A stretch of 64,000 nucleotides of DNA from Deltaproteobacteria bacterium (lineage in GTDB: Bacteria; Desulfobacterota; Binatia; Binatales; Binataceae): assembly GCA_003135135.1 (NCBI GenBank), contig PLDK01000044.1, forward strand, positions 58,879 to 122,878. Reading direction: 5' to 3'. The translations under genes and the position numbers were made by a program. Shown one piece after another: positions 8,568 through 17,112 of this stretch; position 1 is the first letter of the stretch; each line of letters opens with the position of its first letter. The notes under the pieces are model-generated. The model ran no database searches. It was not told the origin of the DNA and saw nothing but the letters and a program-made list of their open reading frames with translations.

Positions 8568-9398
8568 TTGTCGAATCTGTCAAATAATGGTCACGCGAGC
8601 GTTGCAACCGTCGAGCCGGCTGCGAGCGATGGAATCCGATCGAGAATGCAGGCGGTTCAATGGGAGCAGGGGCTGCACATGGAGGCGCTAGCCAATCTTG
8701 CGCACGAGCTTCGCTCGCCGGTGCAGGCGATCCTCGGCTATCTCGACATCCTGCGCGACGAGTTGAGCGAAGAAATCGGCGGCCGCCACAAGCAAATTAT
8801 CGAGCGCATGAATGCCAACGCGCACGATCTGGCGCAAACGGTCGAAAACGTGATGGACTTTTCGGTCGCGGACGCGATGGCTGAGGCGGCAGGCGAAGAG
8901 GAAATCCGGCTGCTGGATCTGATTGGAGAACTGGCTCCGGCGCTCGAGGCTGCCAACGATTCCAAGCGCCTGGAAATCAGATTCGAACTCGAAACCGCGC
9001 CTACGGTTTTTCGCTCGCGGCGCCGGCCAATCAAGTCGATACTGCTCAACCTCGCGCTCAACGCGATCAAGTTTACCGATCGAGGCAGCGTTATTATCGG
9101 AGTTCACCGGGCGGTAACATCCCAACTCGGCTCCGCAGTTGAACTCGAAGTCCGCGACACGGGACCCGGTATCGAAGCCGCGATGGTCGCGCAGGCATTC
9201 GAACGCTGCGCTCAGCTTTCGCACTCGAGTATCCGCAGTCACCGCGGAATGGGCCTGGGTCTCGCCGTTGTTCGGCGCAATGTGGAAGTGCTCGGCGCAA
9301 AGATTATCGTCAAGGCCGCGCTTCCGCAGGGCACCGTGTTTATCGTCATAATCCCCATCGCGGAGCCAATTGCCGATGGTCCTCATCTCGACGCCTGA
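8568..9398 (+). CDS. soluble sensor histidine kinase
   Basis: A 276-residue kinase core. The H box is LANLAHELRSPVQAILGYLDIL with phospho-acceptor His46. The ATPase domain shows the N box (LLNLALNAIKF), the G1 box (VRDTGPGI) and the G2 box (HRGMGLGLAVV). There is no membrane segment and no recognisable sensory domain; the first 35 residues are low-complexity. It is therefore cytoplasmic and either receives its signal from a partner or is an orphan kinase: no response regulator is encoded in the window. The outermost start is TTG; an in-frame ATG at 8646, 20 codons before the H box, is the alternative. It converges with lexA. Confidence 0.88.
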   Translation: MSNLSNNGHASVATVEPAASDGIRSRMQAVQWEQGLHMEALANLAHELRSPVQAILGYLDILRDELSEEIGGRHKQIIERMNANAHDLAQTVENVMDFSVADAMAEAAGEEEIRLLDLIGELAPALEAANDSKRLEIRFELETAPTVFRSRRRPIKSILLNLALNAIKFTDRGSVIIGVHRAVTSQLGSAVELEVRDTGPGIEAAMVAQAFERCAQLSHSSIRSHRGMGLGLAVVRRNVEVLGAKIIVKAALPQGTVFIVIIPIAEPIADGPHLDA

Positions 9399-9482
9399 GC
9401 GACCTGGCTAAGAGCCTACGGACGCAGTGCTGACGCGCAACGATTTCTGAATGATAATCTGCGCCGGGCGAGCGAGGCGTGC

Positions 9483-10091
9483 TTAGCGGTAGTGACGCAT
9501 CAGGCCGACCACGACGCCGCGAATCGCCAGGTCGCTCTCGCCGACCATGATCGGTTGCATCGCGGAGTTGGCCGGCTGCAGCCGGATCTGTCCCCCCGAT
9601 TCACGGTAGAACTTCTTGACCGTCGCCTCGTTGCCGATCAGTGCGACCACCGTCTCGCCGTTGTCGGCGCTGTCGCGGCCTTCGACGATTATGTAATCGC
9701 CGTCGCGGATGCCGTCTTCGATCATCGAGTCGCCCTTCACCCGCAGACAAAATGTATTGTCGCGCCGGATGAACTCGTCGGGCACGCTGATGGTTTCGTT
9801 GTTCTCGACCGCCTCGATCGGCGCGCCCGCCGCAACGGTGCCGAGCAATCGGATCGCCCTGGCCGCTCCATGCTTCTCCGATGGCGCGACCTCGAGCGCC
9901 CGGCTGTGATTGTGCTGGCGCGTGATAAACCCTTTCTGCTCGAGGTTGTGCAGATGCTTGTGCACGGTGGCGAGCGATGACAGCCCGAAGTATTGCCCAA
10001 CTTCGGCCAGCGTGGGTGCGTAGCCGTGTTCCCTGATATAGTCGTTCAGGTAGTCGATTAGCTGCTTCTGCCGCTTGGTCAGCGTCGCCAT
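9483..10091 (-). CDS. lexA: LexA repressor
   Basis: 202 residues, normal LexA length. The N-terminal winged helix (MATLTKRQKQLIDYLNDYI, with the recognition helix near SSLATVHKHLHNLEQKG) binds SOS operators. The C-terminal S24 peptidase domain has the Ala88-Gly89 self-cleavage bond in GTVAAGAP, the nucleophile Ser122 in KGDSM, and the general-base Lys159 in ATVKK. RecA filaments stimulate its autocleavage after DNA damage, which releases the SOS genes. Start at the ATG preceded by GGGGAGAAG; a longer in-frame extension upstream does not fit the family. Divergent from the ferredoxin gene. I see no classical CTGT-N8-ACAG box before it. Confidence 0.95.
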   Translation of the reverse strand: MATLTKRQKQLIDYLNDYIREHGYAPTLAEVGQYFGLSSLATVHKHLHNLEQKGFITRQHNHSRALEVAPSEKHGAARAIRLLGTVAAGAPIEAVENNETISVPDEFIRRDNTFCLRVKGDSMIEDGIRDGDYIIVEGRDSADNGETVVALIGNEATVKKFYRESGGQIRLQPANSAMQPIMVGESDLAIRGVVVGLMRHYR

Positions 10092-10111
10092 TGGGTCTTC
10101 TCCCCATTCGC

Positions 10112-10125
10112 TTGTGCGATGACAA
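10112..10125. promoter_or_regulatory. TTGT-N6-ACAA inverted repeat upstream of lexA
   Basis: A short dyad (TTGTGCGATGACAA) about 20 bases upstream of the lexA ATG, in the divergent lexA/ferredoxin region. Many LexA proteins repress their own gene through a dyad at this position, and lineage-specific motifs differ from the E. coli one. Candidate only. Confidence 0.25.
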
Positions 10126-10231
10126 ATGATGGCGAAAATCAGGCGAAGATGCAAGCGTGGGAGCCTCAATGATGCAGGGACGGTTTCGCCGTCTCGACGC
10201 AGCGCATAATCTCAATTACGACCTGAACCCG

Positions 10232-10606
10232 ATGGCGAAACTGCGAATCCAATTCGAAAACGGCGAACCCGAAAAGCTAATCGAGTTCGACCCCGCCAAG
10301 GCGCCGTTTCATCACGACGGCAAGCCGGGCTCGATACTCGACGTGATGCTGGGTCACGGCGTCCATCTCGAGCACGCATGCGGCGGCAATTGCGCGTGCA
10401 CGACCTGCCACGTGATCGTGCGGCAGGGATTCAACAAGCTTGGCGAATCCAGCGAGCAGGAAGAAGATCTGCTCGACAAGGCGCCGGGGCTCACTCCGAC
10501 TTCGCGGCTGGGATGCCAGGCCGTCATCGAGGATCCCGACGCGGAAATCGTCGTTGTAATCCCGCGCTACACGATTAACCAGGTCAGCGAGGCGGCCGAG
10601 GAATGA
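10232..10606 (+). CDS. fdx: ISC-type 2Fe-2S ferredoxin
   Basis: 124 residues, adrenodoxin/ISC-ferredoxin type. The cluster ligands are C50, C56 and C59 in ACGGNCACTTCH (C-x5-C-x2-C) and C95 in RLGCQA. Acidic C-terminal tail. It carries single electrons for iron-sulfur assembly or for oxygenases. The start at this ATG gives the normal N-terminus (MAKLRIQFE). Its stop overlaps the start of a ferredoxin reductase, so the two genes are probably translated together and form an electron-transfer pair. No isc or suf genes are in the window, so the electron acceptor is unknown. Confidence 0.9.
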   Translation: MAKLRIQFENGEPEKLIEFDPAKAPFHHDGKPGSILDVMLGHGVHLEHACGGNCACTTCHVIVRQGFNKLGESSEQEEDLLDKAPGLTPTSRLGCQAVIEDPDAEIVVVIPRYTINQVSEAAEE

Positions 10607-11349
10607 CGGCCGGCCCACCTCCAGCCGCGGCCGGCATGCGCGCGGTGCTGAATGCCCGCGTCGAGAAGATTTTCGATCACGCGTCCGACACGCGCTCGCT
10701 TTTTCTCTCACTCACCAGCGGCAAGCATCTGCGATTTATCCCCGGCCAGTTCATCTCGATAACGATTCCGCTCGGCGACGAAACCCGCTCGCGTCCCTAC
10801 TCGATCGCGTCGGACCCCGAAGACCGCGGCCCATTCGAGATTTGCTTCAATCGCGTCGCGGGCGGGCGCGGCGTCGGATGGATGTTCGAGCGGCGGGTCG
10901 GCGACAAAATCGATTTCAGCGGGCCGTTCGGCGCCTTCACGATCGAGCGCGCGCCATCGGTGGAAGCCGGCTTTATCGCGGAGGGAACGGCGATCGCGCC
11001 GATTCGCCCGATGCTGAAGCGGGCGCTCGCTTCATCGTCGCGCGAAGCTGCGCCGCCGAAGATCCATTTAATTTACGCGGCGCCGGATCGCGAGCACATC
11101 CTGTACGCCGCCGAACTCGACGAATTGGCACGGACCGCGCCGACTTTTTCGCACGAGACCGTGATCGCGCCTCCCGAAAAACTCTACGATCGTCTGTTCG
11201 AGTTGGCGCAAACGCGATGGGTTATCGGCGTCGCCGATCGCACGCGCCAGTTCTATATCTGTGGCGTCGGCAAGGGCGTGATTCGATTGCGCGACCTGAT
11301 CCGCGGGGCAGGCTACGAGCGCCGCGCCGTGCACTACGAGCAGTGGTGA
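10603..11349 (+). CDS. ferredoxin-NAD(P)+ reductase-like flavoprotein
   Basis: 248 residues with the FAD-binding beta-barrel motif RSRPYSIAS (about residues 64-72) and a nicotinamide-binding domain (GFIAEGTAIAPIRPML; then FYICGVGKGVIRLRDLI near the end). The family transfers electrons between NAD(P)H and one-electron carriers. Its ATG overlaps the ferredoxin stop (ATGA), so the ferredoxin is the likely partner. The C-terminus ends in YEQW, an aromatic residue as found in Fpr-type enzymes that stack it on FAD. Direction and nucleotide preference cannot be told by eye. Confidence 0.87.
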   Translation: MTAGPPPAAAGMRAVLNARVEKIFDHASDTRSLFLSLTSGKHLRFIPGQFISITIPLGDETRSRPYSIASDPEDRGPFEICFNRVAGGRGVGWMFERRVGDKIDFSGPFGAFTIERAPSVEAGFIAEGTAIAPIRPMLKRALASSSREAAPPKIHLIYAAPDREHILYAAELDELARTAPTFSHETVIAPPEKLYDRLFELAQTRWVIGVADRTRQFYICGVGKGVIRLRDLIRGAGYERRAVHYEQW

Positions 11350-11355
11350 TTGAAT

Positions 11356-11612
11356 GTGAAACCCACCGTGGGTTTCACACTTCCTTGGGCAGGGGTGACC
11401 CCTGCACCGCAGGGCTGAGCCCTGCACCCGGTATTAACGCCGCGCTCCGTTGTCGCGCGCGGCAGGGTGACCCCTGCACGCAGTACTAAGACCGCCCGCC
11501 GTTGGCGGGCGCGGCCCCTGCCAACAGCGCACGGTTTCTTAATACTGGCCTCCCGTGCCAACGGGTCTTAATACTGGCCAGCCGTGCCAACGGCCAGGGC
11601 TTCGCCCGGTTA
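11356..11612. repeat. mosaic palindromic intergenic repeat, locus A
   Basis: Gene-free gap between two converging genes filled with hairpins. There is a perfect GTGAAACCCA/TGGGTTTCAC dyad (11356-11378), then GCAGGGGTGACCCCTGC (11389-11405) and GCAGGGCTGAGCCCTGC (11409-11425). A GCCCGCCGTTGGCGGGC dyad follows, then a 29-base direct repeat present twice (11538-11566 and 11567-11595, starting CTTAATACTGGCC). Positions 11389-11429 are identical to the reverse complement of 25156-25196. The same hairpin modules recur at 46.3, 50.9 and 52.0 kb. Confidence 0.85.
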
Positions 11613-11650
11613 GGCGGGTTAATGGGGGAGCCGAAGTTTTCAACATCCCG

Positions 11651-12520
11651 CTAGGGCGCGAACTTGGAGAGCATACTGACCGGACCGGGGTGCCCGTCGA
11701 TTCTCACGGCGCGCGCGATCGTCCCCTCGCGCTCGAGTCGGCGCGCCGCAGCTTCGACCAGCGCCGGATCGATTCCCAGGATTCGCGCGATCGCGCGCTC
11801 ACTCCCGAATGCCGCAGTCTCGAAATATTTGGCGACGATCGCGTACGCCGCCTGCATCCGCGTGAGCGCCCGGGCCTCGGCAATCGCGTCAGGCCATCGA
11901 TGCCCCATCGTGTCCCACACGTAGCTGAACGGGTCGGCGCGCTCGTCCACTTTGAGCGCGAGAAATTTTTCCTGCAGCTCCGCCATCGCACGGTCGAACA
12001 CCGCGCGGCGCGACGGTTGCGCGTAGCCGCTCGACAGCTTCAGCACGCGAGTCTCGGCCGCGCCGCGCCTGGAGAGAGCGTCCATCACCAGTTTGCCGCA
12101 ATGCGACAGTCCGCCGCGTTCGTAAAGCTTGCGATAGCCGCCCGGCTCGATGCGAAGCTTAAGAAACGCGCCCAGCATCTCGCGCGCGATGAAGCTCGGG
12201 CGTCGCGCGATCACTTTGCCGTAATAAACCGCGCGGCGCTGCGGCAACGCGTCCTTTATCCGCCACGTCATCCCGATCGCGTAGTCGTGCTGGATGTGCT
12301 CCGGCAATGTGGGTTCACGCGTTCCCGCGATCGCCTCGCGCAGGCACGGCACACCCATCCCGGCCGTGAATCCGGTGCAAAATCCGACCTCGTCGATGAA
12401 TTTGAGCGCGCTCTTCTCGCCCGTCACGCGGCGCGATACGACCCGCCTGAAGTGAAAGTCGCGATGGCGCTCGAGCGCGTCGAGAATCCCCGGATTATCA
12501 ACCCCGGCGGGATCGATCAT
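11651..12520 (-). CDS. AlkZ/YcaQ-related winged-helix protein (putative)
   Basis: 289 residues. The opening (ALERHRDFHFRRVVSR, ALKFIDEVGFCTGFT) and the central AVYYGKVIARRPSFIAREM recall proteins annotated as AlkZ-related or winged-helix DNA glycosylase-like, a group related to interstrand-crosslink glycosylase YcaQ. The C-terminal part (ERAIARILGIDPALVEAAARRLEREGTI) looks like a winged helix. No membrane segment. The start is the ATG overlapping the stop of the ABC1 gene by four bases; an ATG 7 codons upstream is the alternative. The family assignment is from memory of the pattern and is moderate; glycosylase activity is not demonstrated. Confidence 0.5.
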   Translation of the reverse strand: MIDPAGVDNPGILDALERHRDFHFRRVVSRRVTGEKSALKFIDEVGFCTGFTAGMGVPCLREAIAGTREPTLPEHIQHDYAIGMTWRIKDALPQRRAVYYGKVIARRPSFIAREMLGAFLKLRIEPGGYRKLYERGGLSHCGKLVMDALSRRGAAETRVLKLSSGYAQPSRRAVFDRAMAELQEKFLALKVDERADPFSYVWDTMGHRWPDAIAEARALTRMQAAYAIVAKYFETAAFGSERAIARILGIDPALVEAAARRLEREGTIARAVRIDGHPGPVSMLSKFAP

Positions 12521-13839
12521 CCCGCAATTCGCTCGACGCAATCCGCGAAGATCCGCCGGTAGTTGGTCTTCACCGCGAGTCCGCGCGTGATTCCTTCCAG
12601 CCCGATCAGCGCGCGAATCAGAAACACGCTGTGCGGCGGCGAATGGTAGAGCCGATTCTGCAGCGCAAGCTCACCGACCTTGGCCGCCTTGCCGACCGTA
12701 TCGTATTCGAGGGGATCGACGGCGCGATCCACCATCATCGGCTCGAACAGGATGTGGATGATTCTGACCATCGGCGCCGGATCCTGATCGCGACCGAGGT
12801 AACCCAGCTTGACCATCGCCGCCCCCAGCGATTTGTCGTCGCCGCTCAGAATCGCGCGCGCGACTTGCAGGTGCGCCTTGCGCACCGGCTCCGGGAAGCG
12901 CCGAATCGAGCCGAAGTCGAGCACGCCGAGGCGCGGATGGTGGCTCACCAAGTAGTTGCCCGGATGAAAATCCGTGTGCAGCATCCCGAATTCCAGAATC
13001 TGCCGCCACGCGAACTCGTGAATCTTTCTCGCGACCCATTCGCGCAATTCAAAATCGACCTCCGGTCCCATCACGTCTGCCAGCGGATAGCCGTCGATGT
13101 AGGTCATCGTCAGCACGCGCCGCGAACTCAGCTCCTTGATGAAGTGCGGAATCATGATTTCGCGATCCGCGCCGAGACGCCGGCCGAACTCCACCATGTT
13201 GCGGGCTTCGTTCACGTAGTCGAGCTCTTCGCGCAGGCGCTGCTCGAGTTCCCTGTACACCATGGCGGTGTCGATTTGCTGGCGCATCACGTCATGGCCG
13301 AGCGCCTGCAGCGTGCGCAGCAGCAGTTTGAGATTGCCCAGATCCTGCTCGACGGTATCCTCGACGCCCGGATACTGAATCTTCACCGCGACGTCGATAC
13401 CGTCGCGCGTGATCGCACGATGCACCTGTCCGAGCGACGCGGCGGCAAACGCGGTCTGGTCGAAACTCCTGAAGAGCACTTCGGGCCGCTTGCCAATCTC
13501 ACTGTGAATCTGTTCCGAGATAGTCGCGTAGCTCATCGGCGGCACGTTCGATTGCGTCGTCCGCAGCACGTCGAGCGCCTCACCCGGCAGCAGGTCCCTG
13601 CGAATCGAAAGCATCTGGATCAGCTTCATGAACGCGCCGCGAAGCTGCTTGGAGCTTTCGACAATTCGCTGCGCGTTGCGGATGTGAGTTTCCAGCAGCT
13701 CGCGATCGCGCGCGGGCGCGCTCAGAAACGGGCGCCGCAGTTGATTCCACAAGTAGCTGGAGCCGACTTGCGATGCGAGCTCGCCCATCTTGATCGCGCG
13801 GCGCGCGCGGCCGCTGGTGATTGACGTGCGTTTCGCCAT
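12517..13839 (-). CDS. ABC1/UbiB (AarF) family atypical kinase
   Basis: 440 residues with the ABC1 kinase-like core: the Ala-rich loop [11 protein letters not shown], the Lys in [10 protein letters not shown], the catalytic HTDFHPGNY and the metal-binding VLDFGS. Members act as ATPases/kinases in ubiquinone synthesis or lipid homeostasis. The family's KxGQ motif reads KLIQ here (residues 72-75), so its normally invariant Gly is Ile. The predicted start is the ATG overlapping the larB stop (TGATG); upstream in-frame codons are low-quality Arg-rich sequence. It belongs to a chain of overlapping genes. No ubiquinone genes are nearby, so a UbiB role is not established. Confidence 0.88.
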   Translation of the reverse strand: MAKRTSITSGRARRAIKMGELASQVGSSYLWNQLRRPFLSAPARDRELLETHIRNAQRIVESSKQLRGAFMKLIQMLSIRRDLLPGEALDVLRTTQSNVPPMSYATISEQIHSEIGKRPEVLFRSFDQTAFAAASLGQVHRAITRDGIDVAVKIQYPGVEDTVEQDLGNLKLLLRTLQALGHDVMRQQIDTAMVYRELEQRLREELDYVNEARNMVEFGRRLGADREIMIPHFIKELSSRRVLTMTYIDGYPLADVMGPEVDFELREWVARKIHEFAWRQILEFGMLHTDFHPGNYLVSHHPRLGVLDFGSIRRFPEPVRKAHLQVARAILSGDDKSLGAAMVKLGYLGRDQDPAPMVRIIHILFEPMMVDRAVDPLEYDTVGKAAKVGELALQNRLYHSPPHSVFLIRALIGLEGITRGLAVKTNYRRIFADCVERIAG

Positions 13840-14609
13840 CAGCTGCCGTCGCGCTCGATTCCCACCCGGTTGATCAGCGTCGCCGCCAGCGCCGCGCCAA
13901 ACCCATTGTCGATGTTGACGACGGTGACGCCGCCCGCGCACGAATTCAGCATTCCCAGCAGCGCGGCCAGGCCGCCCATCGAAGCGCCGTAACCCACGCT
14001 GGTCGGCACGGCGATCACGGGTTTATCCACCAGGCCCGCGACGACCGAGGGCAGGGCGCCTTCCATGCCTGCGACGACAATAAGCACGCTTGCCTCACGG
14101 ATCACTTCGAGGTTCGCAGTCAGGCGATGAATTCCCGCGACGCCGACGTCGTAAACCCGCGCCACACGATTTCCGAACAGCTCGGCGCACAGCGCGGCTT
14201 CCTCGGCTACCGGAATGTCGGAGGTGCCCGCGCTCAGCACCATCACAATGCCGCGTCCCGACGGCTTGCGGCGCTCCTTCACCACCGCGCCAATCCGCGC
14301 GTCGCGATGGTACACCAGCGCGCGAATTTTGCGTTTGACGATGCGCGCCTTGTCCGCGGCCAGCCGCGTGATTATGAGATTGGTTCCTGACGCGAGCACG
14401 CGCCGTCCGATCGCCGCGAGCTGATCCGCCGTCTTGCCCTCGCCGAAAACTGCTTCGGGAATGCCGCGCCGGATGCTCCTGTGGCTGTCGAGCTTGGCAA
14501 ATCCAAGATCCTCGAACGGCAACTCGCCGATGAGTTTGAACGCCGCGGCGGGAGTCATGCTGCCCCCGGCAACACCATCGAGGATTTGGCGGATTCGCTT
14601 TTCGGTCAT
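13839..14609 (-). CDS. larB: LarB, nickel-pincer cofactor biosynthesis (P2CMN synthase)
   Basis: 256 residues, matching LarB, which carboxylates and hydrolyses nicotinic acid adenine dinucleotide to pyridinium-3,5-biscarboxylic acid mononucleotide, the first step of the nickel-pincer nucleotide of lactate racemase-type enzymes. Visible are the opening [18 protein letters not shown], the PurE-like core ([41 protein letters not shown]) and the conserved nucleophilic Cys224 in [18 protein letters not shown]. LarC and LarE, needed to finish the cofactor, are not in the window. Start and stop overlap its neighbours, placing it inside a multigene transcript. Confidence 0.92.
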   Translation of the reverse strand: MTEKRIRQILDGVAGGSMTPAAAFKLIGELPFEDLGFAKLDSHRSIRRGIPEAVFGEGKTADQLAAIGRRVLASGTNLIITRLAADKARIVKRKIRALVYHRDARIGAVVKERRKPSGRGIVMVLSAGTSDIPVAEEAALCAELFGNRVARVYDVGVAGIHRLTANLEVIREASVLIVVAGMEGALPSVVAGLVDKPVIAVPTSVGYGASMGGLAALLGMLNSCAGGVTVVNIDNGFGAALAATLINRVGIERDGS

Positions 14610-15892
14610 CGCCGCTTTAGAAGTTCGGGGCGGATCGGATGCGCAAGTGTCAGCATCAGTTCGCGCACCGCCCGTGCGTCGCTGCGGGTGACAGTGATCG
14701 TCAAGTCGCCCTCGATTAATTTTTCGCCGGGCTTGGGAATATGCCCGAGTCGTTCGACCACCAGCCCGCCGATGGTAGCATACTCATCCGCCTCTGAAAG
14801 CTTGAGGCCGAAGTGCTCGTTCAGTTCCGCGAGCGGCGCGCGTCCGATCACGGACAGCACGCGCGGACTGACTATTTTGGCCAACTCCTCGCCAAGGTCG
14901 TGTTCGTCCTCGATGTTGCCGACGATCTCCTCGATCAGATCCTCCAGCGTCAGAATTCCAGCCGAGCCACCGTACTCATCGACGATCACGGCCAGATTTT
15001 CCCCGGTGCGTTGCATCGCCACGAGCACCTCGTCGAGCGGCATCGATTCCGGAAAATAACTGACCGGCCGCATCACGTCGCTCACCGGGCGGCTGAGATC
15101 GGGCGCTTGCAAAAGATCGAAAACATGGACGACGCCAACGATGTCCGTGATTCGACGGCGGAAGACCGGGATACGGCTGAATCCCTCGCGGCGGACAGTT
15201 TCGATCACCGCCGCAAGCGAGGTTTCCTCCGGGACCGCATCGACACCGACCAGCGGCACCATCGCCTTGCGCGCATCGGCTTGCGAGAAGCGAAAGATTC
15301 GGCTGATCATCAGTTGCTCGCCGGGCAGGATGGCGTCGGGCGGCTGCTCGGATGCGTCGCCCGGCCGTCGCCGCATCAGGCGCGCTAAATCTTCGCGGCT
15401 CAGGAACACGCTCCCGGCATCGGCCGGCACACCCGCAAGCCGGCGAAGCAATCGGCTCAGAACAGTCTCTGCGCCGAGCAGCGGCGCGAGCACGGTCGCA
15501 AGCAAACGCAACGGCCGCGCGGCGAACAGCGCAAACGCGTGCGGATTTCCAAGCGTCAGCAGCTTGGGTATCCATTCGCCCAGCACCAAAGTAATCGGGG
15601 TCAGAATAAATGGCGCGAGATAAACCAGGTGCGGCCGGATTTGATGCAGGAAGCTGGTGAGCAGTACCGCCGCGACAACCGTGGCGAGGTTGGTACCGGT
15701 CAGCGTCAGCGCCAGCAAACGATCGCGATTGCCCAACAATTCGCCGAGCATTCGCGATCGCTCGTGCCCGCCTTCGCTCCCGGCGCGAACTTTCAAATCG
15801 TCCGCTGAAACCAATGCGATCTCTGAGGCGGCGAAAAACGCCTGCACCACGAGGCATCCAACCAGCGCGACGATCAGCACGGCCATCGTCAT
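14606..15892 (-). CDS. CNNM/DUF21 and CBS-domain membrane protein (CorC/HlyC type)
   Basis: 428 residues. An N-terminal DUF21/CNNM membrane domain (about 1-185; first helix AVLIVALVGCLVVQAFF followed by the conserved SEIALVSAD), then a CBS pair (about 210-335), then a CorC/HlyC transporter-associated domain (AEYATIGGLVVERLGHIPKPGE). The family is linked to Mg2+ or other divalent cation export, with the CBS pair sensing nucleotides. The start ATG overlaps the stop of the similar gene upstream (ATGA); a longer frame upstream is Arg-rich read-through. It and its neighbour are probably ancient tandem duplicates. Confidence 0.88.
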   Translation of the reverse strand: MTMAVLIVALVGCLVVQAFFAASEIALVSADDLKVRAGSEGGHERSRMLGELLGNRDRLLALTLTGTNLATVVAAVLLTSFLHQIRPHLVYLAPFILTPITLVLGEWIPKLLTLGNPHAFALFAARPLRLLATVLAPLLGAETVLSRLLRRLAGVPADAGSVFLSREDLARLMRRRPGDASEQPPDAILPGEQLMISRIFRFSQADARKAMVPLVGVDAVPEETSLAAVIETVRREGFSRIPVFRRRITDIVGVVHVFDLLQAPDLSRPVSDVMRPVSYFPESMPLDEVLVAMQRTGENLAVIVDEYGGSAGILTLEDLIEEIVGNIEDEHDLGEELAKIVSPRVLSVIGRAPLAELNEHFGLKLSEADEYATIGGLVVERLGHIPKPGEKLIEGDLTITVTRSDARAVRELMLTLAHPIRPELLKRR

Positions 15893-17103
15893 CGATGCAG
15901 CCTCACCAGCTCGACGGTCGCGCCGCGCACGCGCTCGATGGTGGCGTCGAATTCGCCGAGCCTCAGCTTCTCTCCCGCGCGCGGCACGCGCCCGAGCCTG
16001 CGCAGGATCAGGCTGCTCAGCGTCTTGCCACCGCCATAGACTTCGATAATGCGCGCCGGAGCGAGCGCGTCCGCCAGCTTGCCCAAGGCGATCGCGCCCG
16101 ACGCCGACCATTCGTGGTCGGATATTTTCGTGAGCTCGGGAATCTCGCTTTCGAACTCGTCGCGAATCTCGCCGAATAATTCCTCGAGCAGATCTTCGAG
16201 CGTCACCAAACCCAGCAGGCGGCCGTACTCATTGACCACCAGCGCGATCTGGAAGCGCCCGCGGCGCATCTCGTCAAATAAATCGCCGAGCAGCTTGCCC
16301 GGCGGAACAAAATACGCCGGCCGCACCAGGCGCTCCACGCGCGGCGGCGATGGCTCCAGGCGGCGCGCCGCGAAGTCCTTGGCGTGCAGAATTCCGACAA
16401 TATTGTCCTGGCTGTGGCGATAGACCGGCACGCGCGAGAAATTTTCGTGCGCGATTTCCGCGACCAGCTGCGCCACCGGCATCTCGATGTCGAGCGAGAA
16501 GATTCGCTCCCGCGGCGTCATCACTTCCGTCGCGCGCCGCGCACCGAAGTCAAACACGCGATGAATCATCGCACGCTCGGCGGGTTCAACCTGTCCCTGG
16601 TTCTCGCCGAGCCTGAGCAGCGTCTTGAACTCCGCCTCGGAGACCGGGCCCGGGCGCGGCGCTTGCTCCAGCGGCGTGATATGCCGCGCGAACGGATGAA
16701 CAAAATCGGCGAGCGCCGCCAGCGGCCGCGCCGTGATCCAGGTCAGCGCGGCCGGAAATCCGAGTGCGAACGTCTTCGGCGTAATGTCGCAGAACAAAAG
16801 TACGACCGCGAGCATCGCCGGCGCCGCGACGATCGGTCCCCATTTATCGCCGAGCCACGCCAGCAGAATGATCGTCGCGAGGCAGTCGGCGAAGATGTTG
16901 CACGCTTCGTTCAGCCCGATAATGACGATCAACGACTCGAGCGGCCGGCGCATCAGACGGTCGAGCGCGTGCTGCACGGAAAGGCTCAGCTGCTCGCGGG
17001 TGTGCTCCAACCGCGCCATCGAGAACAGCGCGGTCTCGGACGCGGCCAGCGTAGCGCTCAGCGCGATAAGCGCCAGGACCGCGAGCGACAGCATGAACAT
17101 CAT
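15889..17103 (-). CDS. CNNM/DUF21 and CBS-domain membrane protein, paralogue of its neighbour
   Basis: 404 residues with the same plan: DUF21 membrane domain (LAVLALIALSATLAASETALFSM at the N-terminus, further helices to about residue 170), a CBS pair with VMTPRERIFSLDIE and GLVTLEDLLEELFGEI, and the CorC_HlyC domain (GGGKTLSSLILRRLGRVPRAGE). It is followed by its paralogue with a 4-base overlap; pairs of CNNM genes may make heteromeric complexes (inference). Starts ten bases below thiL at an ATG-ATG preceded by GAAG. Confidence 0.88.
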   Translation of the reverse strand: MMFMLSLAVLALIALSATLAASETALFSMARLEHTREQLSLSVQHALDRLMRRPLESLIVIIGLNEACNIFADCLATIILLAWLGDKWGPIVAAPAMLAVVLLFCDITPKTFALGFPAALTWITARPLAALADFVHPFARHITPLEQAPRPGPVSEAEFKTLLRLGENQGQVEPAERAMIHRVFDFGARRATEVMTPRERIFSLDIEMPVAQLVAEIAHENFSRVPVYRHSQDNIVGILHAKDFAARRLEPSPPRVERLVRPAYFVPPGKLLGDLFDEMRRGRFQIALVVNEYGRLLGLVTLEDLLEELFGEIRDEFESEIPELTKISDHEWSASGAIALGKLADALAPARIIEVYGGGKTLSSLILRRLGRVPRAGEKLRLGEFDATIERVRGATVELVRLHR

Positions 17104-17112
17104 CGCTTCTAT

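Noticed and set aside
8389..8607. 72-residue minus-strand frame between cysK and the kinase
   Set aside because: No ribosome site or domain, and it overlaps the kinase start.
10085..10160. classical LexA box upstream of lexA
   Set aside because: No CTGT-N8-ACAG or GAAC-N4-GTTC site is present; only a weak TTGT-N6-ACAA dyad, listed separately at low confidence.
12631..13824. 397-residue plus-strand open frame
   Set aside because: Antisense to the ABC1-family gene; no motif.
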